Notes: generated from the letters alone by a model not told the origin. A stretch of DNA of 64,000 nt from Xestospongia muta (GCA_963693285.1 OY848923.1:6342920-6406919), one strand, 5' to 3'; positions 11,401 to 21,186 are shown, counted from the first letter of the stretch. Program-made: numbers and translations.

Positions 11401-12385
11401 TGGACAAAACTACACTAACACTACCTCTTCAACAGAATGTCAAATGTGTCCTCAATCAATGTGGGGTAATGACCCTCTTACTGGTAGTAATGGTTGTGTA
11501 GATATCGAAGAGTCATATCTCAAACCTTCTGATGGATGGTCTATTGTACTAATATTGTTAGCTATTATTGGATTATTGGCTGTAGTATTTGTGAGTGGAG
11601 TCTTCATATATTTCTGGAACACACCAATTGTAAAATCATCTGGACGAGAACAAATGATACTGTTACTAAGTGGAATAACTCTTTGTTTTCTAATAACAGT
11701 CGTATTTATCCTAAAACCCTCTGTGGCTGTCTGCACACTTCAAAGGATAGGAGCATGGCTTTGTTTCTCATTGATCATATCAGCTTTATTCATCAAGTTA
11801 ATTCGAATCACTCGAATATTCCTAAATGAAAAGATATCCACAAGACCGAAATGTATATCACCCATATACCAGATTTTGTTTACATTTCTATTGGTAGGAG
11901 TTGAAATGGTTGTGTTACTAATATCTCTAAATGTTGTCCATCCTGGTATTGTGAAAAATCAAGTGAATAATACACAAAACACTAACGACTTTCCTATACT
12001 TGCTCTTCAATGTACTACACCTCATATTGCATTATTGGTTATACAAATGCTGTACTTATCTGCTCTAATGATTGCAAGTAATGGACTAGCCATCTTGACG
12101 ATTCGATTCCCTCAGAATTTTAATGAATCAAGATATGTAGCATTTTCTACATTTTCACTGGGTCTTATATGGATAGCATTCATCATGACGTATTTGGCCA
12201 CTGATAGCCAATTTCAACCAGCTGTGATTTCATTATCTATCCAACTAAGTGCTTTGGCTGTTCTAATATGTCTGTTTGGTCCACGGGCCTTTATAATGAT
12301 AGTGTGGCCAAGTCAAAATGTTTTAACAATGACAACTGCACACTCAACTCCTCATGAGATTCACGTACTTGAAAAAACATCATAA
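8402..12385 (+). CDS. Fused class C GPCR frame: truncated receptor joined to a complete receptor
   Basis: One frame of 1327 codons holds two receptors. Codons 1-439 (8402-9718) encode a signal peptide, an LBD missing most of its middle, only the end of the cysteine-rich domain (3 of 9 cysteines) and TM1 to TM3. The TM3 segment then runs directly into what in paralogs is the 5' leader of a receptor. From ATG 9719 a full 888-residue receptor follows: signal peptide (MHRTIFSFFVL), LBD to about residue 525, nine-cysteine domain, 7TM from about residue 607, and a tail ending EKTS. The second unit keeps WIASD and VPPD at the mGluR pocket positions, but the arginine of ERMEAM is replaced (ENMEAM). 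The product may be a single chimeric protein, or the first unit may be dead while the second is translated from its own ATG at 9719. The second unit is well supported; function of the fusion is not. Confidence 0.75.
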   Translation: MAVYFLTLIIISSAVCALHNTPPELVLKLRGARNRGEPNRIRRVMGGFFPIHISELGSVQCSEPIIFKSVERLENMVYAVDGFNSIVECDIRDSQIIDENDELVFSSEQTFLLTCQSNIIVTAFLYHVKSQLNELQLVQSQMTTKKCFLWIASDLWKETINATKYSDSLVGMWRFVPFNEDSFSDYFSQLCPVNNVCNPWVQELANFIFDINCTNTAITGGVDYNQNTHIPNKTDSVYILVHDINNFLVDQLTAWHSKDRVCQGGNVSQFTDQRLHVIFDDMGNIEDMVKILNYNPYLGQNYNKIISSTECQMCSQYMWGNDPLTGNNGCIDVEESYLKPFDASSIILVVLAIIGLLAVVFVSGGFIYFWNTPIVKSSGREQMILLPTGITLCFLITVIFIPKPSVSVFTLQRMGVWFCFALIISSLFFKLVKLCRLLTMHRTIFSFFVLSQLLLLTESAVQYHYGTPPGSVLRVTGDRGTRISGIQDREDKDIILGGLLRAHSHDPASGGGKCGEIFIDTSIENMEAMFFAIDLINSHPHILPNITLGYDIRDTCISENIALDESVDLTLSNGRLELESCQGSQSSNVSTKPPVIAVIGAVDSSVSIPVASLFRLFKVPQISYSSTSPLLNNRDRYTYFYRTVPPDNQQARAMVDLILHFGWYHVSTIYSNNLYGRPGINEFRLLAEANGVCIDFNNGIEENYIKSNYTFLANKLMNTTAKVVVLFASSHHVEMLLTEVQALYSSGTSKRRFLWIASDTWSNDFDAKYKEITIGKWGTAPYSETVHSFDDYYSQLTPATNFRNPWFTEFYERYYDCRSGVNCSNSSVTNDPNYQQDFFDSFVIDAVYSLAHAIHNILNDSCEHPIVWYRQNQTCLGQSQEFNGENLLKYIKDLNFKSPSGNHINFDEEGNVKAKYRIYNYQVKLCENCIKTFEIVDVGHWDGSASQNRLRLKSNVTKQFGLNESGHIIYQLKSQCQVCSPGFFKREIASLCCGICEPCLGQNYTNTTSSTECQMCPQSMWGNDPLTGSNGCVDIEESYLKPSDGWSIVLILLAIIGLLAVVFVSGVFIYFWNTPIVKSSGREQMILLLSGITLCFLITVVFILKPSVAVCTLQRIGAWLCFSLIISALFIKLIRITRIFLNEKISTRPKCISPIYQILFTFLLVGVEMVVLLISLNVVHPGIVKNQVNNTQNTNDFPILALQCTTPHIALLVIQMLYLSALMIASNGLAILTIRFPQNFNESRYVAFSTFSLGLIWIAFIMTYLATDSQFQPAVISLSIQLSALAVLICLFGPRAFIMIVWPSQNVLTMTTAHSTPHEIHVLEKTS

Positions 12386-13143
12386 CTATATCTACTTACT
12401 ATCATCATTTATTAACATTACATTAGTCTACAGAATATACTTCATGCTCCAGTAATATTTACATCTATAAATTCTGATTTATTATACTTGAAAACCATTC
12501 CCTTTTTAGAAATGTTTAATTTTCTACACAAATTGTTAACATGAAAGCAAGAGATTTTCTTACTAACATTATTATATAGTAGATGGACACTAAGATGTGA
12601 TGGTAATTTATGCTAAATTGTTACTATGAGATCATCCATATAAGAATGAGGAAATTAATGTGGTAGCTAGCTTATATAGTGTATAATTCAATTAATGACA
12701 TTATTATACTAGCTACGAAACATTATATATGTAGATTTTCTGTCACATCATCTGATAAAGATGTGACGATACTATAACTATAACTAAGCTTATCCAAAAC
12801 TAATTACCGAGACAATATCCTCTTTAGTAACAATATCAATACTATTATTCCCAATACCAAGTTATAAATAACTGAATTTATTTCAATATCAACACTATAA
12901 TGACTAAGAGTACAGTCAGTTCTTTTTAGACAAACCTTTATGGTAATATATTACTCTATGTAACTAGCAAAATTTAATATATTGAATCATGTAACTGCTC
13001 ATTGTTTGAATATTCTTATACTCACTTGCCTGTTTTCCTCATTCCTGTTAACATAAAACTTGGCAGTGCATGAAATTTTGTAGACAAGTTGTCTTTGTCT
13101 GTAAGTACACAATTTATAGTTACAGCTATATATTACATACTCA
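12386..13143 (+). repeat. 3' flank of subfamily C (copy 2) and AT-rich spacer
   Basis: 12386-12750 repeats 7890-8260. The rest, to 13143, is AT-rich with no coding frame, and parts of it recur at 24480-24870 upstream of the second subfamily B gene. Confidence 0.75.
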
Positions 13144-13523
13144 GTGTATACTATAGTGCTATAATCATAGTATACATTGAGCATGTAATATGTGACATGT
13201 TTAATATATAATATGTGTGATGTAATATGTGAGATGTTTGTTTAAGTCAGCATTGAGTATGTACTGCCAACTATTCATCAATGAACCATACTATAGTGCT
13301 ATAATCATTGTATACATTGAGCATGTAATATGTGACATGTTTAATATATAATATGTGTGATGTAATATGTGAGATGTTTGTTTAAGTCAGCATTGAGTAT
13401 GTACTGCCAGCTATTCATCAATGAACCATACTATAGTGCTATAATCATTGTATACATTGAGCATGTAATATGTGAGATATTTAACTCAGCATTAAGTCTG
13501 TACTGCCAGCTATTCCTCAATGA
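13144..13523 (+). repeat. 140-bp tandem repeat, two full copies plus partials
   Basis: 13181-13320 and 13321-13460 differ at very few positions. A partial copy precedes them (from 13144) and a shortened third copy follows (to 13523). Each carries the motif TATAGTGCTATAATCAT, which also forms the arms of the palindrome at 40.7 kb. It recurs near 24880 and, inverted, near 21820. Confidence 0.9.
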
Positions 13524-13885
13524 ACCGTGGTATACAGGTAGAGGACAACTGTACTAGTTTATCATATAATGTCTAAATATGAAATAATGCTGTTAAAGAA
13601 ATGAAACTGGAAAAGAAGTATGTTTACTGATATACTATGTCAAAACGTCATATTAAGTTAGTGCTAATGAACCTGTAGCTTTTATAAAATTGATGAAATT
13701 GCTTGAATTGAAAAACAAACAGCCATAATTATAATAATCGATATAGTTATATAGTTTACTGTTTTGATCTTTCATATATTCATACAAGTTAAAGTCAGTC
13801 ACGTGTACTTGTTTGGGAATTGAAAAATGCAAAGTATGAATATGTTTTGATAGCTTTCTCCTACGACTATAAACGTTCCTGCTAT

Positions 13886-13893
13886 TATATAAA
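13886..13893 (+). promoter_or_regulatory. TATA box of the intact subfamily B receptor
   Basis: TATATAAA followed by ACAGT lies 35 bp before the ATG at 13928. The same motif precedes the second subfamily B gene (about 25337). With normal TATA spacing the 5' UTR would be only about 10 nt. Confidence 0.55.
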
Positions 13894-13927
13894 CAGTCAG
13901 TCTAGCTATTTGAGAGAAAGAACAATC

Positions 13928-16654
13928 ATGGCTTTGATCTGTGTCTATCTTGTTGTCCTCTTTCAAGTGGTAACAGTTACCTTTGCTCAGGATGTTCAGT
14001 ATCACTATGGTGTTGCTGCTACCCCTGTTATCAAGGATGGTCGAATAAGCGGAATGCAAGATCGTAAAGATAAAGATATTATTCTAGGAGGGTTATTCAG
14101 TGTACATTATGATGGCGTCAATGCATCCAATGAAGGAGTTTGTGGTCAAGTTATATGGGATCATGGTATGCAAATGTTAGAAGCTATGTTGTATGCAATA
14201 GATGTCATTAATAGTGACCCAGACTTACTGCCTAATATAACACTTGGTTTTGACATAAGAGATACTTGTAAACGTGAAAATGTTGCCTTGGATGAAACTA
14301 TTGATTTCGTGTTTTCAAATGGCCAACTAGAACTGGAGAGTTGTCACAGTTTAATAGTTGGTAACATTTCCACTTCAGCGCCAGTATCAGCCGTTTTAGG
14401 AGGGTTTGAAAGTTTTATATCTATCCCTGTCGCTGGTTTTCTACGTCTTTTTGAGATGCCACAAATCAGCTATGGGTCGTCCTCGACTGTGTTAAATAAT
14501 AGAGAACGCTACACCTATTTTTATCGTACTTTTCCTCCCGATGATAACCAAGCAGGTGCTATGGTTGATTTAATTTTATACTTTGGATGGGACCATGTTT
14601 CCACGATTAATTCAAATAATCTCTATGGTCAACCTGGTATTGAACAATTTCATAAACTCGCTAAAGATAAAAACATTTGTATTGATCTTAACGAAGCTAT
14701 TACGGATGAGTTCGAATCGTCCGATTACCGGGCATTAGCAAGTAAGTTAATAAACTCAACCGCTGATATTGTAGTACTTTTTGCATCTGCACATCACGCA
14801 GAAAGTATACTAACTGCACTTCGAAACCTTCAACTAGAATTAAACAAGACAAGACACTTTTTATGGCTTGCAAGTGATGCTTGGGCTGAAATTAAAGACC
14901 CTCAATACAGTGAAATTACAGCTGGTAGATTTGGATTCATTCCTTTATCAGAAACCATCCATCCTTTTAATGATTATTTTTCAAAACTACTTCCAAACAC
15001 TAACTTGCGTAATCCTTGGTTTAAAGAATTCTACAAACAAGTTTACAAATGTTCCATCAATTGTAGCAATGTTAGCTTGACAGATCACAGTGAGTATAAA
15101 CAATTTTCAGTTGTCCCACTTGTTATTGATGCTGTTTACAGTGTAGCTCATGCACTCAATGACTTCTTTAATGATAACTGTAATAAGCCACTTATATGGT
15201 TCTCAGACAATCAGACTTGTCTAGGACAAACTGAAGAGCTGAGTGGTAAAATATTGCTAGAGTATATAAAAAATGTGTCTTTTACAAGTCCAACTGGCAA
15301 CAAAGTGAAGTTTGATGATAAGGGTAATGTTGAAGCAAAGTATAGGATTTGGAACTATCAGGTAGAGAGAACTTGTCAAACATGTAGCAATATATACAAG
15401 TTAGTTAATGTTGGATATTGGGATGCAACTGCTGCATCAACAAATCGTCTCAAGCTTAATCCTAATGTTACCAAACAGTTTGGTTTCAATGAATCAGGTG
15501 ATATTATAGATCAACTCAACTCTCAATGTCAGGCTTGTAGTCTTGGATTTATCAAACGTGAAGTGGTGGCATCTTGTTGTGGTACCTGTGACCCTTGTCT
15601 TGGACAAAACTACACTAACACTACCTCTTCAAAAGAATGTCAAATATGTCCTCAATACATGTGGGGGAATGGCCCTCTTACTGGTAGTAATGGTTGTGTA
15701 GATATAGGAGAGTCATATCTTAAACCTTCTGATGGATGGTCTATTGTACTAATATTGTTAGCTATTATTGGATTATTAGCTGTAGTATTTGTGAGTGGAG
15801 TCTTCATGTATTTCTGGAACACACCAATTGTAAAGTCATCAGGACGAGAACAAATGGTACTACTTCTAAGTGGAATAACTCTTTGTTTTCTAATAACAGT
15901 TGTGTTTATTCCAAAACCTTCTGTGGCTGTCTGTACTCTTCAAAGGATAGGAGCATGGTTTTGCTTTTCATTGATTGTCTGTGCTGTATTCATTAAACTG
16001 GTTCGAATTACTCGAATATTTCTGCAGAAGACTGTTTCTTCTAGACCCAAGTTCATCTCACCAATGCATCAGATTTTGTTTACATTTCTATTGGTAGGAG
16101 TTCAAATGGTTTTTGAACTAATATCTCTAATTGTCACTCATCCTAATGTGGCCAAAAATCAAGTGAATGATACACAGAATACTAACAACTTTCCAATACT
16201 TGCTCTCCAATGTACCACACCTCATATTGCAATATTGGCTATACAAATGCTGTACTTTTCTGCTCTAATGATCGCAAGTAATGCACTAGCAGTCTTGACA
16301 ATTCGATTTCCTCAGAACTTTAATGAATCTAAATATGTAGCATTTTCTACATTTTCATTGGGTCTTATATGGATAGCATTCATCATAACATTTTTAACCA
16401 CTGATGCCCAGTTTCAACCAGCTGTTATATCATTAGCTATTCAACTAAGTGCTTTGGCTGTTCTAGTATGTTTGTTTGGTCCACGAATCTTTATAATGAT
16501 ATTCTGGCCTGATCGAAATGTGTTGACAACCACTACTGCATCTCCTAGTGGTCCTACAAGTAAGTCATTCAACGTACCAAGTGAGAATCATCCTTCAACA
16601 AACACAAATGCTGTGACATTTAATTTATCAGTTATTGAATTTGAAGATAAATAA
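13928..16654 (+). CDS. mGluR-like class C GPCR, subfamily B (intact)
   Basis: An uninterrupted 908-residue receptor. The frame is open upstream to 13820, but ATG 13928 begins a good signal peptide (MALICVYLVVLF) just after a TATA box, so it is chosen. The LBD covers residues about 25-525, the nine-cysteine domain about 535-597, the 7TM about 604-860, and the tail ends EFEDK. The LBD differs clearly from subfamily A, while the 7TM half is almost identical at DNA level. The pocket position corresponding to mGluR1 Asp318 is kept (WLASDAW), Asp208 is kept (FPPD), and the Arg78 position is replaced (GMQMLEAM). The tail, about 45 residues, is rich in Ser, Thr and Asn and has no PDZ-like end. A polyadenylation signal overlaps the stop codon (AATAAA at 16650-16655). 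Confidence 0.9.
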   Translation: MALICVYLVVLFQVVTVTFAQDVQYHYGVAATPVIKDGRISGMQDRKDKDIILGGLFSVHYDGVNASNEGVCGQVIWDHGMQMLEAMLYAIDVINSDPDLLPNITLGFDIRDTCKRENVALDETIDFVFSNGQLELESCHSLIVGNISTSAPVSAVLGGFESFISIPVAGFLRLFEMPQISYGSSSTVLNNRERYTYFYRTFPPDDNQAGAMVDLILYFGWDHVSTINSNNLYGQPGIEQFHKLAKDKNICIDLNEAITDEFESSDYRALASKLINSTADIVVLFASAHHAESILTALRNLQLELNKTRHFLWLASDAWAEIKDPQYSEITAGRFGFIPLSETIHPFNDYFSKLLPNTNLRNPWFKEFYKQVYKCSINCSNVSLTDHSEYKQFSVVPLVIDAVYSVAHALNDFFNDNCNKPLIWFSDNQTCLGQTEELSGKILLEYIKNVSFTSPTGNKVKFDDKGNVEAKYRIWNYQVERTCQTCSNIYKLVNVGYWDATAASTNRLKLNPNVTKQFGFNESGDIIDQLNSQCQACSLGFIKREVVASCCGTCDPCLGQNYTNTTSSKECQICPQYMWGNGPLTGSNGCVDIGESYLKPSDGWSIVLILLAIIGLLAVVFVSGVFMYFWNTPIVKSSGREQMVLLLSGITLCFLITVVFIPKPSVAVCTLQRIGAWFCFSLIVCAVFIKLVRITRIFLQKTVSSRPKFISPMHQILFTFLLVGVQMVFELISLIVTHPNVAKNQVNDTQNTNNFPILALQCTTPHIAILAIQMLYFSALMIASNALAVLTIRFPQNFNESKYVAFSTFSLGLIWIAFIITFLTTDAQFQPAVISLAIQLSALAVLVCLFGPRIFIMIFWPDRNVLTTTTASPSGPTSKSFNVPSENHPSTNTNAVTFNLSVIEFEDK

Positions 16655-17071
16655 ACATTTACCTTACATACATCAACTGTTGTCTGTTTCTATTATGTAA
16701 TTCATTTTGTTGTAATTCCCACTAGCAGATAGGTTTTTTGACACTAACTGCTAACATATTTTGCTCTGTTTGGTGCAAATTGATCACGAATTTCAAATGC
16801 AATAAATACACTCTTAGCATATAATACATATAATGAAAAAGGTTGTTTTTACATGTACGCATATATTATCATAATACAAACAGTCCACATTGTACACATG
16901 CACGTTATAAGTGTCCATTAACTCTGTCATTATACATAGGAGCTAATTAGAATATAAAGGATGTTTATACTACTGTCTAAATTAAACATCCTTTGTCAAA
17001 GAGGATGTTAGTTATAATAATTATATATTTAGCTTTATATGTGTATAGATGTACATTATACATATATACTT
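16655..17071. other. Intergenic, 3' flank of subfamily B
   Basis: AT-rich non-coding DNA, repeated downstream of the second subfamily B gene (28110-28515). A short inverted repeat (AGGATGTTTA ... TTAAACATCCT) lies at 16959-16992, and its counterpart lies near 28403. Confidence 0.6.
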
Positions 17072-17136
17072 ATCCTAACATACTACCTAAGGTAAGACTT
17101 GGTTATGATATCAGAGACACTTGTATAAGTGAGAAA
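17072..17136 (+). pseudogene. Short receptor scrap (LBD, GYDIRDTCISE motif)
   Basis: About 65 bp match the LBD coding sequence of subfamily A around the LGYDIRDTC motif. Both sides are non-receptor DNA: AT-rich spacer on the left and a dispersed repeat on the right. It is a relic left by deletion or transposition-like shuffling. Confidence 0.75.
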
Positions 17137-17290
17137 TATACAACTTTATTTACAGATATCATACACCATGGTGTTAACCACAAACATATTGATATTTTCT
17201 TTCAAAGTTTGCTACATTGCCAGATGAGTTAGTATGTATGTTGTTGTGTACTAGAACTATAATTAAGCTTAGCCAAAAGTAATACTGAAA
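17137..17290 (+). repeat. Dispersed repeat (TTTACAGATATCATA family)
   Basis: Very similar copies lie at about 23415-23560, 24350-24500 and 40425-40560. The boundaries are approximate. It has no coding frame and its nature is unknown. Confidence 0.75.
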
Positions 17291-17657
17291 CAACATTTTT
17301 CTTAATAAAAATATCAATGCTATTGGTTCCAATAAAAACTAAAATAACTATTAGCACAGAACCTGGCAGTGCATAAAATATTGTGGACAAGCTATATTTG
17401 TCTGCTAGTATACAATTGATATACAGGTAGAGGACAACTGTAGTAGATAGTGTAATCATTATAATATCTAAATATAAAATAAAATTGTAGTTACAGTTTA
17501 AGTGTGAGAAATGCATATGAGAAACATCAACATTACACCTACACTAAGTACACTCATGTTATACATTGTAAGCAAATTAAATATTTGATATCAAAAGTAT
17601 ATGGTATTCTTTCAAAGTCAGCATATAAAGCAGTTTTTTAAGTAAAACATAACAAGA
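17291..17657. other. Intergenic, promoter-side sequence of the next receptor
   Basis: Non-coding. Parts near 17410-17480 resemble the spacer upstream of subfamily B genes (GTAGAGGACAACTGTA), suggesting shuffled flanks. Confidence 0.5.
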
Positions 17658-17665
17658 TATATAAA
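17658..17665 (+). promoter_or_regulatory. TATA box, subfamily A
   Basis: TATATAAA followed by CATAAAGCATC lies 47 bp before the ATG at 17713. The same context (AACAAGATATATAAACATAA and variants) precedes the other subfamily A genes. Confidence 0.55.
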
Positions 17666-17712
17666 CATAAAGCATCAAGCCATCTCACTATTACGTCAAC
17701 AGATTGTGTAAC

Positions 17713-20394
17713 ATGAAGTGGACTATTGTCTTTCTTGTAGTGTTCTTCCAATTGATTTTACTGACCAAGTGTACAACTCAGTATTGTTGTGACACTCCTT
17801 CTAAATTTGTTGTCAGAGCTGATGGAAATAGAACAAGTGGCATACAAGATCGCGAAAATAAAGACATCATTTTAGGTGGGTTACTAAGAGTACATAAAAG
17901 TGATGATAGTGGAAAATGTGGTGCCATTTTTTCAGACAAGACTGTGGAAAATTTGGAGGCTGTTTTGTTTGCTATTGATCTTGTCAACAATGACCCTCAT
18001 GTTTTACCTAATATAACACTTGGTTATGATATCAGAGATACTTGCATACGTGAGAATATAGCTCTTGATGAAAGTGTTGACCTTGTATTTTCAAGTGGTC
18101 ATTTAGAACTTGAAAGTTGTATTGATTCTGATTTGAACATTACAACCAAACTTCCAGTAGTTGCCGTTATTGGAGCAGTATATAGTTCGATATCTATTCC
18201 ACTTGCTAGTTTCTTTCGTGTTTTCAACATGCCTCAAGTTAGTTTTGGATCAACATCTCCTATTTTAAATGATCGTGATCTTTACTCTTACTTTTATCGT
18301 ACCATACCTTCAGATCAACATCAAGCTCAAGTAATGATCGACTTAATACTATACTTTGAATGGGACCATGTTTCAACAATTTATTCAAATAATTTATACG
18401 GTCGACCTGGTATTGATGAGTTTCACGATCTAGCAAAAGCAGAACGTGTGTGCATTGATTTTAATGAAGGTATTGATGATAGCACTGACTATGACCTTCT
18501 GGCTAATAATTTGTTAAATTCCACTGCTAATGTTGTCGTATTGTTTGCTTCATCTCATCATGTTGAATTGCTGTTGACAAAACTTCAAACGTTGTACTCT
18601 TCTGGTACTTCTAAGAAACGGTTCCTGTGGATTGCCAGTGATAGTTGGTCTCAAGAGCTAGATACAAATTACAAGAATGTCACAATAGGAAAATGGGGAA
18701 CAGCACCTTATTCTGAGACAGTGCCTTCTTTTGTTAACTACTATTCACAACTAACTCCAGCAACTAATGTACGTAATCCGTGGTTTAGTGAATTTTATGA
18801 ACAGTATTATGACTGCACTATTGGTGTTAACTGTAGTAATATGAGCATTGTAAATGATTCTAGATATACTTTTCACCAGGATTCTTATGATGCTACTGCT
18901 ATTGATGCTGTTTATAGTGTAGCTCACGCAATAAATAACTTCTTAAATGATAACTGTAATCAACCATTAATATGGTACCCTGAAAATCAAACATGCCTTG
19001 GACAAAAGCAAAAATTAAATGGCTCAAATCTTCTGGAGTATATAAAGAATGTCAACTTTACCAGTCCGAGTGGCAATCAAGTATATTTTAATGAACATGG
19101 CCATGTAAAACCTAAATACAATATCCACAATTATCAGGTAGTCGCTTCATGTCGAAACTGTAGCAAATCATTTGAGATTGTAAATGTTGGGTATTGGGAT
19201 AGCGGCTTACCACATGGGAATGGATCACAATTTAAATTTTATCCCAATATTACAATGCAATTTGGTCTTAATGAGTCAGATGATATTATGTATCAACTCA
19301 AATCACAGTGTCGGAGTTGTAACCCTGGTTTTATCAATCAAAATGTTGTGTCGTCTTGTTGTGGTACCTGTGTTGGTTGTCTTGGACAAAACTACACTAA
19401 CACTACCTCTTCAAAAGAATGTCAAATGTGTCCTCAATACATGTGGGGTAATGACCCTCTTATTGGTAGTAATGGTTGTGTAGATATTGAAGAGTCATAT
19501 CTTAAACCTTCTGATGGATGGTCTATTGTACTAATATTGTTAGCTATAATTGGATTATTAGCTGTAGTATTTGTGAGTGGAGTTTTCATATATTTCTGGA
19601 ACACACCAATTGTAAAGTCATCAGGACGAGAACAAATGATACTACTTCTAAGTGGAATAACTCTTTGTTTTCTAACAACAGTCGTGTTTATTCCAAAACC
19701 TTCTGTGGGTGTCTGTACTCTTCAGAGGATAGGAGCATGGTTTTGCTTTTCATTAATTGTTTGTGCAATATTCATTAAACTTGTTCGAATTACTCGAATA
19801 TTTTTACAAAAAAACATAACTTCTAGACCCAAGTTTATCACACCTATTCATCAGATTTTGTTTACATTTCTATTGGTAGGAGTTCAAATGGTTCTGGAAG
19901 TAATATCTCTAATAGTTGTCCATCCTGGTGCGACAAAAAATCAAGTGAATAATACACAGGATACTAATAATTTTCCAGTACTTTCTGTCCAATGTACCAC
20001 ACCTCATATTGCATTACTCGCTATACAAATGTTATACTTATCTGCCCTAATGATTGCAAGTAATGGACTAGCCATCTTGACAATTCGATTTCCTCAGAAC
20101 TTCAATGAATCTAAGTATGTGGCATTTTCTACGTTTTCGCTGGGCATTATATGGATAGCATTCATCATAACGTATTTTGCTACTGATACCCAGTTTCAAT
20201 CAGCTGTGATATCATTAGCTATTCAATTAAGTGCATTGGCTGTTCTAGTATGTCTTTTTGCTCCACGAATCTTCATAATGATAGTTTGGCCAAGTCAAAA
20301 TATAAAACGTGCAAGTATAGCAGATAAAAGTGTCTCATTGTCACTTGCAAAGACAACAATGACAACCTCTGAACTGCCAACACAACCTGAATAA
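17713..20394 (+). CDS. mGluR-like class C GPCR, subfamily A (intact)
   Basis: An uninterrupted receptor of 893 residues. ATG 17713 (MKWTIVFLVVFF) is shared by all subfamily A genes and begins a signal peptide, so the extension to 17704 is ignored. LBD about 25-525, nine-cysteine domain about 532-595, 7TM from about 603 to 860 with TPIVKSSGREQ and FPQNFNESKYVAF, and a short tail ending LPTQPE. It keeps both aspartates of the mGluR amino-acid pocket (IPSD, WIASD) and the NLYG tyrosine, but has ENLEAV in place of the arginine-bearing motif. It is thus the subfamily A member most likely to bind an amino acid through the classic contacts. An AATAAG signal lies at 20544. Confidence 0.92.
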   Translation: MKWTIVFLVVFFQLILLTKCTTQYCCDTPSKFVVRADGNRTSGIQDRENKDIILGGLLRVHKSDDSGKCGAIFSDKTVENLEAVLFAIDLVNNDPHVLPNITLGYDIRDTCIRENIALDESVDLVFSSGHLELESCIDSDLNITTKLPVVAVIGAVYSSISIPLASFFRVFNMPQVSFGSTSPILNDRDLYSYFYRTIPSDQHQAQVMIDLILYFEWDHVSTIYSNNLYGRPGIDEFHDLAKAERVCIDFNEGIDDSTDYDLLANNLLNSTANVVVLFASSHHVELLLTKLQTLYSSGTSKKRFLWIASDSWSQELDTNYKNVTIGKWGTAPYSETVPSFVNYYSQLTPATNVRNPWFSEFYEQYYDCTIGVNCSNMSIVNDSRYTFHQDSYDATAIDAVYSVAHAINNFLNDNCNQPLIWYPENQTCLGQKQKLNGSNLLEYIKNVNFTSPSGNQVYFNEHGHVKPKYNIHNYQVVASCRNCSKSFEIVNVGYWDSGLPHGNGSQFKFYPNITMQFGLNESDDIMYQLKSQCRSCNPGFINQNVVSSCCGTCVGCLGQNYTNTTSSKECQMCPQYMWGNDPLIGSNGCVDIEESYLKPSDGWSIVLILLAIIGLLAVVFVSGVFIYFWNTPIVKSSGREQMILLLSGITLCFLTTVVFIPKPSVGVCTLQRIGAWFCFSLIVCAIFIKLVRITRIFLQKNITSRPKFITPIHQILFTFLLVGVQMVLEVISLIVVHPGATKNQVNNTQDTNNFPVLSVQCTTPHIALLAIQMLYLSALMIASNGLAILTIRFPQNFNESKYVAFSTFSLGIIWIAFIITYFATDTQFQSAVISLAIQLSALAVLVCLFAPRIFIMIVWPSQNIKRASIADKSVSLSLAKTTMTTSELPTQPE

Positions 20395-20699
20395 TGTTTC
20401 TTTACTGCTTTTCAGTAAATGTTTATGTTTTTGTTTCTTTGCTGACATAACCTTAATGTAGTTTGTTTTATTACACCCTTAATTGAATTTTTTTAAGCTG
20501 ATACATATGACTTGTAATTATAATTTAGAGCTGTGTGACTTTTAATAAGATATTGCTGCTATATCTTTCATAATATTTATTTTAGCTTGCTGACTATATG
20601 TACGTGTACATGTGCACTCGTTATCATTGTGATCATAATTACAACCGGGCATACTTGTCTCGAGCATACATACATATTTAAATTATAAAGTTACAGAAG

Positions 20700-20890
20700 G
20701 TTAAGTACTGGGTTGCAATAATTTCCAGTGGAATAAAGTAACTGTAGGTTGCAGTAGATTACAATAACCCATTGTAACCCACTTAACTCCCTGCATATGT
20801 AACCTATGTAACTCACTGCAACCAACATAACCCACCGTAACCTACAGCCACCCATTGTAATCTACTGTATCCCACTGTAATCTACTGTAA
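20700..20890 (+). repeat. Decamer satellite (ACTGTAACCY-like), array 1
   Basis: Imperfect repeats of about 10 bp around ACTGTAACCT lie 300-500 bp downstream of the receptor stop. Related arrays follow the receptors ending at 32097, 45990, 56370 and 62669. Confidence 0.85.
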
Positions 20891-20929
20891 CATACATATA
20901 TACATACATACATACACACATATATATAT

Positions 20930-21153
20930 CACTGTAAAATTGACTGGTTTATTTAACCAATACATGGTTATACAGGTTGCATATAGGAAAGTTATTAGAT
21001 ATAAAAATCAACATCATACTGTTTTCACTGTTAACATACTATATTTGTTTTTATCTTATACTATATTAAGAATTAGAACAGTATGATGTTTAATTTATAT
21101 GAAATCTGCATAATGATAATATTGGTTATATCAACCAATCGATTTTTACAGTG
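20930..21153. mobile_element. MITE with CACTGTAAAA termini, copy 1
   Basis: A 224-bp non-coding element begins CACTGTAAAATTGACTGG and ends with the inverted form of CACTGTAAAAATCGATTGG. Sub-terminal parts also pair (GGTTATA/TATAACC). A full second copy lies at 53401-53644, with worn copies at 49314 and 59717. No target duplication can be seen here. Confidence 0.75.
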
Positions 21154-21186
21154 CTCGTGTACTTGTTCGAGAGTATGTACATATTA

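Noticed and set aside
16555..16570. GTAAGT in the subfamily B tail as a splice donor
   Set aside because: The frame continues to a stop with an overlapping polyadenylation signal, and the paralog lacks the site (ATAAGT). No acceptor or downstream exon was found.
19518..19778. An 86-codon alternative frame over TM1-TM3, present in nearly every paralog (also at 15736, 27188, 31221, 55494, 61793)
   Set aside because: Its conservation is explained by the near-identical DNA of the 7TM region. It has no independent features and overlaps clear receptor coding sequence.
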